Below are positions 14,584-20,667 of a stretch of DNA of 20,667 bases, in pieces; within the stretch, counting starts at the first letter, position 1, and every line of letters begins with the position of its first letter. The position numbers and the translations under genes were made by a program. The notes under the pieces were generated by a model that worked only from the letters and a program-made list of their open reading frames with translations, was not told where the DNA came from and did not search any database. The DNA comes from CAZIMM01 sp964540415 (GTDB lineage Bacteria; Bacillota; Clostridia; Oscillospirales; Acutalibacteraceae): contig CAZIMM010000033.1 of the NCBI GenBank assembly GCA_964540415.1, positions 1 to 20,667 of the forward strand, read 5' to 3'.

Positions 14584-14774
14584 GTTTGATGGGTCAGGGA
14601 TAATCTGCAAAACGTACACGGCGGGAGCGAGCCCCGCCCTACCCTGTAATTACGAGCAGTCGGGGCGAACCTGACGCTGCCAGCGGCGGTCGGCAATCAG
14701 CCGGTTGCCGTCAGTTGTTTCTTTTTGATGAGACAGGGATAATCTGCAAAAAATGTACACGGGAGCAATTCCCG
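14584..14774 (+). repeat. Direct repeat pair with GC-rich palindromes
   Basis: TTTGATGGGTCAGGGATAAT at 14584-14603 and TTTGATGAGACAGGGATAAT at 14724-14743 begin two copies of a unit that continues with CTGCAAAA, GTACACG and a palindrome (GGCGGGAGC... in the first, GGGAGCAATTCCC in the second). The first copy is followed by GGGGCGAACCTGACGCTGCC, similar to sequence just left of repeat copy A (about 5219-5240). So the same composite block exists in two places in the window. No gene is supported in 14574-15017. Confidence 0.6.
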
Positions 14775-14780
14775 CAATAC

Positions 14781-14819
14781 AAAAGGCGGCTTAAGCCAAG
14801 TGCTTAAGCCGCCTTTTTT
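14781..14819. terminator. Strong terminator downstream of corA
   Basis: AAAAGGCGGCTTAAG pairs perfectly over 15 bp with CTTAAGCCGCCTTTT around a 7-base loop, and the T-run continues. It can act on both strands. Confidence 0.9.
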
Positions 14820-14959
14820 GTCGGACTGTCTGTTGACAGCCCCTTGAATTATAAAGTCATTTTTATGCCTTGCCGCTGCGCGGCCGGACAACTGTGAAAC
14901 GAGTGTTAATGTCTGCCGGGCAAGCAACTCCCTCCTGCTGCGGATTTAGTGGAGTTTTC

Positions 14960-14988
14960 TTGACTCGGTTAATGCTTTATGCTATCAT
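14960..14988 (+). promoter_or_regulatory. Promoter before the truncated luxR-type gene
   Basis: TTGACT at 14960-14965, a 17 bp spacer and TATCAT at 14983-14988 form a good housekeeping promoter about 30 bp ahead of the open frame. Confidence 0.65.
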
Positions 14989-15017
14989 ATTGAGCAGAGT
15001 TCACACACCGAAAAATA

Positions 15018-15578
15018 ATGCGATTTTCGTTCTCACGTAATTATTTTAGCGAAAGTATCACGCTTTGTAATCATCCTCAGGGCGATTTTTTGTCAAAACA
15101 AGTTAACAATGCAGGGATTATCCTGCTCCTTTTCATCAGCCTGCTTGTTTCCGTTTTCATTTCCAAACGGTATCTGCAGCCCGTGACAAAAGCGTTTGAT
15201 ACGATAAAAAACAAATCCTACGCCAAAAACGAGAACGGATACTTTGAAATCAACGACCTTATGGATTTTCTTGCGCAGCAGGACGAGGAACAAAAAAACA
15301 AAAAAATCGCTATTTCCGAAACGAGCGCGGATGTAACACCGATGTTCGATGAATTCTTAAAAAATGTCAAGACGCTGTCTCCCGCCGAAAGAAGTGTTTT
15401 TGACCTGTATATCAAGGGTTATAAGGCGCAGGACATTGCAAACGAGCTTTATCTTTCAATCAACACAATCAAGACGCACAACCGCAGAATTTTTACGAAG
15501 CTGAATGTTTCTTCGAGAAAGGAGTTGCTTGTTTATATTGACATGATGAAGGAAATGAACATAATAAGCGAGATGTAA
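15018..15578 (+). pseudogene. N-terminally truncated membrane-anchored LuxR-type regulator
   Basis: The frame codes 186 residues. Residues 31-50 form one membrane helix (AGIILLLFISLLVSVFIS), followed by a linker with ISKRYLQPVTKAFDTIK and IND--DFLAQQDEEQ, then a LuxR-type helix-turn-helix from about residue 118 (LSPAERSVFDL, then LSINTIKTHNRRIFTKLNVS). Relatives in Clostridia that I recall carry a large extracellular sensor between two membrane helices and are several hundred residues long. Here only about 30 residues precede the helix, there is no convincing ribosome binding site before the ATG, and the first residues look unlike a signal anchor. A promoter sits directly upstream, so an internal deletion that joined the promoter region to the 3' half is likely. 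It could still make a constitutive DNA-binding protein. Confidence 0.7.
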
Positions 15579-15754
15579 TTGCCCGGACAGCCAATCGGAG
15601 CACAAACAAAAACCGCTGAAAAAGCACTCCGGCAAACAGATTGCCGGATACCCCGCAACAAGAATATATGATTTCCCGAAAAATGAGGCAACCCCATAGG
15701 AACCGACTTGAGCAATTTTAAAACAGAAAATCAAAATATTTAAGGAGATTTTTT

Positions 15755-16462
15755 ATGAAAAAAACGATTGCTTGTATTATGGCTCTGGTACTGCTCCTCT
15801 CTTTTGCGGCGTGCGGAAACAGCGAAAAAACATCGGGAGATAACAACAGCAACACAGATGCATCGCAAACAGACCCGTCAAATCCGATCAACAGCATTGA
15901 TGACACTGCATTCAACTACACGGGGAACTATATCAATGATCATTTGAAGGGAGACTATTCCATCACCTACAAAATGATTTCAAGCGAAACGGGTGAAGAT
16001 GATACAAACGCCAGTGTCAAAATGATGCGCACAAATGAAGGCTATTATATCAAAATAGATGAAGATTCCGAAATGATGTATATCAAAAACGGCGACAAAT
16101 ACGATATGTATCTCGGAGATGAGGAAAACGGCTTTGAGTTATGCGAAGGCATCAGCTTTAACGAAGAGGATGTCATAGCGCAAACACAGATCTTTTTAGG
16201 CTATATGAATGCCTATTCGCAATGGGACGATTCACTCAAAAAAGACGGCAGTGAAAACATTGCCGGCAGAAGCTGTGACAGGTTTTCCTATGAATACGGT
16301 GTGCTTGGCACGAAAGCAAAAGCAGAATACTGCATTGATAAAGAAACCGGCGTTTGTCTGAAATACTATATCGAGGGCAGCTCCGGAGGCGAAGGCGGTT
16401 CCTATCAGTTTGAATGCACGGAATTCAGAACAAACGGCATAACTTTGCCAAAATACAACTGA
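15755..16462 (+). CDS. Secreted lipoprotein of unknown function
   Basis: 235 residues with AAGGAG before the ATG. A signal peptide (KK, then a hydrophobic stretch ALVLLLSFAA) ends in a lipobox with the acceptor Cys20 (SFAAC), so the protein is lipidated and anchored on the outer face of the membrane. A Ser/Asn/Asp/Thr-rich linker follows (about 22-50), then an acidic domain with repeated beta-strand patterns (YSITYKMI, YYIKIDEDSEMMYIKNGDKYDMYL), like LolA/LppX-type or DUF4412-like folds that hold hydrophobic ligands. That comparison is tentative. It lies 176 bp after the truncated regulator and before a strong terminator. The stretch 15579-15754 shows only a CCGGCAA/TTGCCGG hairpin (15629-15647). 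Confidence 0.82.
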   Translation: MKKTIACIMALVLLLSFAACGNSEKTSGDNNSNTDASQTDPSNPINSIDDTAFNYTGNYINDHLKGDYSITYKMISSETGEDDTNASVKMMRTNEGYYIKIDEDSEMMYIKNGDKYDMYLGDEENGFELCEGISFNEEDVIAQTQIFLGYMNAYSQWDDSLKKDGSENIAGRSCDRFSYEYGVLGTKAKAEYCIDKETGVCLKYYIEGSSGGEGGSYQFECTEFRTNGITLPKYN

Positions 16463-16619
16463 CAGAAGATAAACAGGTTTCGGCTGTTTTTTCTGTCCTT
16501 TTCCGCTGTTTGAAATTGTGTCGGCGGCGGCATGACGAGCTGTCCGAACCGACTTTCCGTACATTTCTCATTTGTCAGTTGTCTGCCAAAATATAATAAT
16601 TGCAGCTTTGCAAAAGAAG

Positions 16620-16662
16620 TTACCGCAGTTGATAAAGCTTCAACTGCGGTAATTCTGTTTTT
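16620..16662. terminator. Terminator between the lipoprotein gene and the agmatine operon
   Basis: TTACCGCAGTTGA pairs over 13 bp with TCAACTGCGGTAA around a 7-base loop, with T residues on the plus side. The two genes are convergent, so it may end both transcripts. The rest of 16463-16830 shows only a weak TTTCTCA/TGAGAAA hairpin near 16795-16817. Confidence 0.75.
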
Positions 16663-16830
16663 GAGAAAAAAGAGGAGTGATTATATATTGATTTCAAGAT
16701 TGAAGCCGCAAAGAATTACCGTTGCCGTGCTTCAATAATACGGAAACAATTTCTTCGGCAAATGAACAATCGCAGCCGTTCACAACCGGCAATTTCTCAT
16801 AAAATACATTGAGAAAAGTCGGTTAGAAGG

Positions 16831-17772
16831 TTATGCAAAGGTTATCACAGTGCCGGTTTTGCCCTCCATGGCGTCAATGACTTTGTCAAGGGAAGTGATA
16901 ATCGCTCTTTTATTCGGATTTGCACGGACAAAGCGCATGCATGCCTGTACCTTCGGAAGCATGCTTCCGGGCGCGAAGTGCCCCTCCTCAACATATCTTG
17001 CCGCGTCGGCAAGGCTGACACCGCTCAGCTCCTGCTGATTCGGCTTTCCCCAGTTGAGCGCAACCTTCTCAACCTCGGTCAGTATCATCAGAACGTCTGC
17101 GTCAACCTGTTCGGCAAGAAGCTCTGCGGCAAAGTCCTTGTCAATTACTGCCGCCACACCCTCCAGTGTTCCGTCGGGGTTTTCAACAACGGGTATTCCT
17201 CCGCCGCCGCAGGTGATGACGATGGTCTCATCCCACAGCCGCCGCACATCCTCAATCTCAACAATCCTTCGCGGCAGCGGAGATGCAACCACGCGGCGAT
17301 AGCCCCGTCCGGCATCCTCTTTCATCGTATATCCCTTTTCTCGGGAAAGAGCTTCGGCTTCCTCTTTTGTATAAAACTGTCCGATGGGTTTCTGCGGGTC
17401 CTGAAATGCCGGATCGGAGCGTTCCACCACCATTTGAGTAATCAGGCTGACCACCGGGGTATTCTGATTTTTTTTCGCAAGCGCGTACCGGAGCGCCTGC
17501 TGAATATGGTAACCGATATATCCCTGGCTCATTGCGCCGCAGACGTCAAACGGCATCGGCGGAACAACCTCCTTTGCCGTTTCGGAGGTCAGGAGAATTC
17601 TGCCCACCTGCGGGCCGTTTCCGTGAACAATGGCAATTTCATATCCCTTTGTGCTTATTTCCGCAATGCGCTCACAGGTTGTTTTGACAACTTCAAGCTG
17701 TGCTTCGGCTGTGGGCTCATCGCCCTTTTTTTGCAGGGCGTTTCCGCCCAGAGCAATTACAATTTTTTCCAT
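16831..17772 (-). CDS. arcC: Carbamate kinase
   Basis: Transfers phosphate from carbamoyl phosphate to ADP, giving ATP and carbamate (then NH3 and CO2), the energy-yielding last step of agmatine catabolism. 313 residues from the ATG at 17772. Seen: IVIALGGNAL at the N-terminus, VHGNGPQVG, VITCGGGGIPVV, AVIDKDFAAELLA, DVLMILTEVEKV and GSMLPKVQACMRF, in the usual order of the family. A GTG at 17781 could start a form three residues longer. GGTGG lies just before the ATG. The gene is 11 bp from the end of the carbamoyltransferase gene and is last in the operon. By sequence it could serve arginine or agmatine breakdown; the context says agmatine. Confidence 0.95.
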   Translation of the reverse strand: MEKIVIALGGNALQKKGDEPTAEAQLEVVKTTCERIAEISTKGYEIAIVHGNGPQVGRILLTSETAKEVVPPMPFDVCGAMSQGYIGYHIQQALRYALAKKNQNTPVVSLITQMVVERSDPAFQDPQKPIGQFYTKEEAEALSREKGYTMKEDAGRGYRRVVASPLPRRIVEIEDVRRLWDETIVITCGGGGIPVVENPDGTLEGVAAVIDKDFAAELLAEQVDADVLMILTEVEKVALNWGKPNQQELSGVSLADAARYVEEGHFAPGSMLPKVQACMRFVRANPNKRAIITSLDKVIDAMEGKTGTVITFA

Positions 17773-17783
17773 AGTCGCCACCG

Positions 17784-18809
17784 TCAGCTCAGGCAGCGGT
17801 CTGCCATGAATTGCAACAGTTCCTCCTCGGCCGCCGCTTTTCTCAGCTCGCCGGGTTCGTTTTCACGCTGATACTGAGTAAAATAAACAAGCAGGCCGCG
17901 CATTGCGGTGAGACGGTTTCCGGCTTCCTCCCAGCAGAGGGATGCATCGGAATCGGCAACTTCATCCGTGACATCTTCGCCCCGTGTTGCGGGCAGGCAG
18001 TGCATGAATTTGCAGCCGATATTTCCGAGCTGCATGAGCTCGCGGTTGACCTGATAGTCGTGAAATACCTTGACACGCTCTTCCTTGGGCATTTCGCTTT
18101 CATAAAGACCGTACCAGACATCGGTGTAAATAAAGTCCGCTCCGTGCACGCTTTCACGGTTGTCTGTAACCTGCCATGAGCCGCCGGATATTTTGCAGTT
18201 GCTTTCCATGATTGACTTATGAGTTTCGTTGAGCTGATGTCCCTCGGGGCCGTAGTGAACAAAATGCATGCCCAGCTTTGTGGTGATGAAGCCCAGGGAA
18301 GCACACACCTGCGTGCCGTCACCGACAAACACCACCTTGCAATCCTCAAGCTTTTTTCCGCGCGGCAGGTTTTCAACTATGGTGCACATGTCACCGATTT
18401 CCTGAGTGGGGTGGTTATAATCGGACATACCGTTGAGCACCGGAATTGAGCAGGCCTTCGCCAGCTCCTCCACTGTTTTGTGCTCAACAACGCGCGCCAT
18501 GACAATGTCAACCAAATGGGAGAGCACCTTGCCGGTGTCGCCGATTGTCTCATGGCCGCCGAGCTGAATCATACCCGGGCCGAGATACTGGGCATGTCCG
18601 CCCATCTGGCTCATGGCGGTCTCAAAGGATACCCTTGTCCGAGTTGAGGACTGCTGGAATATCATGCCGAGGGTTTTATCCTTCATCAGCGGCGGATAAT
18701 AACCGGATTTTATGCATTTTTTAATCTCCAGAGAAAGCATAATGATGTCCATTAGTTCCTCTTTGGTAAAATCGTTTGTGTCAATAAAATGGCGAAGGTT
18801 TACGTCCAT
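17784..18809 (-). CDS. ptcA: Putrescine carbamoyltransferase
   Basis: Phosphorolysis of N-carbamoylputrescine to putrescine and carbamoyl phosphate. 341 residues, close to the 339 of the Enterococcus enzyme. Seen: carbamoyl-phosphate loop Ser55-Thr-Arg-Thr-Arg59, HPTQ at 133-136, YGLYE at 233-237 in place of the SMG loop that binds ornithine in OTCases, and His270-Cys-Leu-Pro with PATRGEDVTDEVADS. An extended C-terminal helical tail is present, as in putrescine carbamoyltransferases, where it stabilises the trimer. AGGAGG precedes the ATG. It lies 34 bp after the agmatine deiminase gene. Ornithine carbamoyltransferase is the closest alternative, but the loop and the neighbour argue against it. 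Confidence 0.92.
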   Translation of the reverse strand: MDVNLRHFIDTNDFTKEELMDIIMLSLEIKKCIKSGYYPPLMKDKTLGMIFQQSSTRTRVSFETAMSQMGGHAQYLGPGMIQLGGHETIGDTGKVLSHLVDIVMARVVEHKTVEELAKACSIPVLNGMSDYNHPTQEIGDMCTIVENLPRGKKLEDCKVVFVGDGTQVCASLGFITTKLGMHFVHYGPEGHQLNETHKSIMESNCKISGGSWQVTDNRESVHGADFIYTDVWYGLYESEMPKEERVKVFHDYQVNRELMQLGNIGCKFMHCLPATRGEDVTDEVADSDASLCWEEAGNRLTAMRGLLVYFTQYQRENEPGELRKAAAEEELLQFMADRCLS

Positions 18810-18843
18810 TTCCTTATCCTCCTATACAATATTGTTTGTTTTT

Positions 18844-19941
18844 TCAGACTTTGGGCTGCTGCTGGGTGACACAGTGAATGTTTCCGCCTCCGTAGGCGAT
18901 TTCCTCGGTGCGTACAGGTTCGATGGTGTAGTCCGGGAACATCTCCTGAACCTGTTTGACTGCAAGCTCATCGTTTTCATCGCCGTACTGGGGAAGAATA
19001 ACCGCTTTGTTGGTAATAAGGAAATTCATATAGGACGCGATTGATATTTCATCGTCCTCACGGGGAAGTGTACCTTCAACCGTATCAATAGTATCCGCTC
19101 CCTTGAGGAGACAAGGTGATTTGGTCAGGCATAATTTGTGAACCTTCAGCTTGCGTCCCTTGGCATCAACGGCCTCCGTCAGCGTCTTATAGGCAGCCTG
19201 AGCTTCATTGTAAAACGGGTTATTCGTATCCTCCGTCCAGATACACGCCACCTCTCCGGGACGGACAAAGCATGCGACATCGTCAATGTGGCCGTTTGTC
19301 TCGTTCGGGTCTATGCCGTCCTTAATCCAGATGATTTTTTCAAGGTTCAGGTATTCCTTCAGCTTTTCTTCGATTTCTTCCTTGCTCATATCCGGATTGC
19401 GGCCTTCGCTGAGCAGGCACATTTCGGTGGTCAGCAAAGTCCCCTCCCCGTCAACATGGATTGAACCGCCCTCCAGCACAAAATCATCTGTGCGATAGGA
19501 ATCAATATTCTGCAGCTCGCAGATTTTCTGAGCAATGGCATCATCGTATGCCCACGGAAAATACAAGCCGTCATAAAGCCCGCCCCAGGCATTAAAGGTC
19601 CAGTCGATGCCGCGGATACAGCCCTTGTCATTGATGACAAACGTCGGGCCGCAGTCACGTACCCATGCGTCGTCGTTTGACATTTCAACCAGCCGGATTG
19701 TTTCCGGCAGCCGTGCCCGTGCGTTTTTATACTGTGACGCACTTACAAGCACTGTAACGGAAGTATGCTTTGCAATTGCTTTTGCCAGCTCCGTGAACAC
19801 TTTCTGTGCCGGCTTTGCGCCGTTGCGCCAGTTGTCCGGACGTTCGGGCCAGATGATGAATATATGCTCCTGCGGCTCAAATTCACCGGGCATGCGATAT
19901 CCGTCCTGCTTCGGAGTTGAGCCATTGATACGTTTTGCCAT
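18844..19941 (-). CDS. aguA: Agmatine deiminase
   Basis: Hydrolyses agmatine to N-carbamoylputrescine and ammonia in the cytosol. 365 residues, the family length. Seen: MPGEFEPQEHIFIIWPERPDNWR near the N-terminus, NDDAWVRDCGPTF, EGGSIHVDGEGTLL, NGHIDDVACFV with the catalytic His-Asp, and GGGNIHCVTQQQP with the nucleophile Cys357, the same number as in the Enterococcus faecalis enzyme. AGGAGAG lies before the ATG. It sits between the permease (24 bp) and the carbamoyltransferase (34 bp), in one minus-strand operon. Function is as certain as sequence alone allows. Confidence 0.96.
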   Translation of the reverse strand: MAKRINGSTPKQDGYRMPGEFEPQEHIFIIWPERPDNWRNGAKPAQKVFTELAKAIAKHTSVTVLVSASQYKNARARLPETIRLVEMSNDDAWVRDCGPTFVINDKGCIRGIDWTFNAWGGLYDGLYFPWAYDDAIAQKICELQNIDSYRTDDFVLEGGSIHVDGEGTLLTTEMCLLSEGRNPDMSKEEIEEKLKEYLNLEKIIWIKDGIDPNETNGHIDDVACFVRPGEVACIWTEDTNNPFYNEAQAAYKTLTEAVDAKGRKLKVHKLCLTKSPCLLKGADTIDTVEGTLPREDDEISIASYMNFLITNKAVILPQYGDENDELAVKQVQEMFPDYTIEPVRTEEIAYGGGNIHCVTQQQPKV

Positions 19942-19965
19942 TTTTATCTCTCCTTAAAATTTTGT

Positions 19966-20667
19966 TTATGCCTTGCGGCGCTTTTCACGCACGACGATTA
20001 GAATTTCGCCGAGGGCAATGAATATGATTGATCCGATGGTAATCGGCAGCGTTTCTGTAAGTGTATCGGAATCGAAGCCGAGAGGCAGCGCCGTTAAAAA
20101 AATGGATAAGATAATTAATACCATTGGCACAAATGCGATTATCTTCAGCAGTGTGCCCTTGCCGGCGACGCGGAACGGCCTTTCGGTGTCCGGATCTGTT
20201 TTCCGAAGTTTGAGAAACGCCGGGAAAATCATCACATAGCTGAGAAGGAACATGACCAGATTCAGTGCAAAGAAGGTCCAGAACAGCGAAGAATCCGGGA
20301 ACATAATGTCCATGAACACGCCGAGAATGCACACAACGGACGCAACCAATCCGTTCATCAGTGCAGTTCCGATAGGCACATCGTTCTTTTTCCAGCGCTT
20401 TTCAAAGACACGCGGCATGTCTCCGTTTTCAGCTGCATAGCAGGCGGTGGAATTGACACCCATTGACCACGAAATCATGTTGCCGAAAAGCGTGATAAGG
20501 AACAGTGCCGCCGTCAGAATGATGAACCAGCCGCCGGTTCTGCCGGTGAGAAGGCTGAAAGCATCCAGAAGTCCGGAGTCGGCGCTGATTTCGTCCGTGG
20601 GGATAGCCGCGCCGATGCCGAAGCCGCTGAAAAGGTAGATGGCTGCGATAACTATGCCGCCGATAAT
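19966..20667 (-). CDS. APC-superfamily amino acid/polyamine permease, 3' part (probable agmatine/putrescine exchanger)
   Basis: The frame is open at the right edge of the window; 233 C-terminal residues are visible. They contain about six hydrophobic segments (IIGGIVIAAIYLFSGFGIG, WFIILTAALFLITLFGNMIS, ALMNGLVASVVCILGVF, FWTFFALNLVMFLLSYVMIF, IIAFVPMVLIILSIFLTAL, TIGSIIFIALGEILIVV). APC marks are visible: ENGDMPRVFEKRW between segments, SYVMIFPAFLKLR, and RPFRVAG. The C-terminus is basic. It is first in the visible part of the operon, 24 bp before the agmatine deiminase gene, so import of agmatine in exchange for putrescine (AguD role) is the likely job. The substrate is inferred from context only. 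Confidence 0.85.
   Translation of the reverse strand: MIGGIVIAAIYLFSGFGIGAAIPTDEISADSGLLDAFSLLTGRTGGWFIILTAALFLITLFGNMISWSMGVNSTACYAAENGDMPRVFEKRWKKNDVPIGTALMNGLVASVVCILGVFMDIMFPDSSLFWTFFALNLVMFLLSYVMIFPAFLKLRKTDPDTERPFRVAGKGTLLKIIAFVPMVLIILSIFLTALPLGFDSDTLTETLPITIGSIIFIALGEILIVVREKRRKA

Noticed and set aside
16673..16735. Small frame after a GAGGAG sequence
   Set aside because: Sixteen codons from a TTG with no conserved features and no structure around it; chance is the simplest explanation.

Overview
The window reads as a chromosomal segment of a Bacillota (Clostridia-like) genome of moderate GC. The grounds are strong AGGAGG-type ribosome binding sites, many U-tailed hairpin terminators, a lipobox lipoprotein, an arginine/agmatine-type catabolic operon, and GC-rich palindromic intergenic repeats of the kind common in gut Clostridia. 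The exact taxon cannot be fixed from the sequence alone.

Region 1 (1-3042) is the edge of a prophage: the 3' end of an unrecognised gene overlapping a large terminase gene by ATGA. The terminase P-loop is interrupted by a 342-residue LAGLIDADG intein that starts with Gln instead of Cys. No portal or capsid gene follows, so the phage module is cut off. Region 2 (3108-5890) holds an acyl-CoA/AMP-forming ligase gene and about 1 kb of terminators, a dispersed ~215 bp repeat and a 39 bp tandem repeat.

Region 3 (5776-10253) is a small carbohydrate locus: a cytosolic GH127-like glycosidase, a convergent AraC regulator and a GPH-type sugar symporter. Both non-regulator promoters carry the same pair of sites at identical 30 bp spacing, probably the AraC operators. 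Region 4 (10459-12860) has a MarR gene divergent from leuA. The leuA leader encodes a 34-residue peptide packed with Leu/Ile/Val codons, followed by mutually exclusive 1:2, 2:3 and 3:4 RNA pairings, a complete-looking ribosome-mediated attenuator. After leuA an overlapping start codon opens a gene that is cut after about 11 codons by the second copy of the ~215 bp repeat.

Region 5 (13058-16662) contains a CorA-family Mg2+ channel gene with a long, hairpin-rich leader that includes a 17-codon open frame, then repeats, an N-terminally truncated membrane LuxR-type regulator and a lipoprotein. Region 6 (16831-20667, minus strand) is an agmatine deiminase operon: permease (cut by the window end), agmatine deiminase, putrescine carbamoyltransferase and carbamate kinase. 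Together they import agmatine and convert it to putrescine, ammonia and CO2 with a gain of one ATP.
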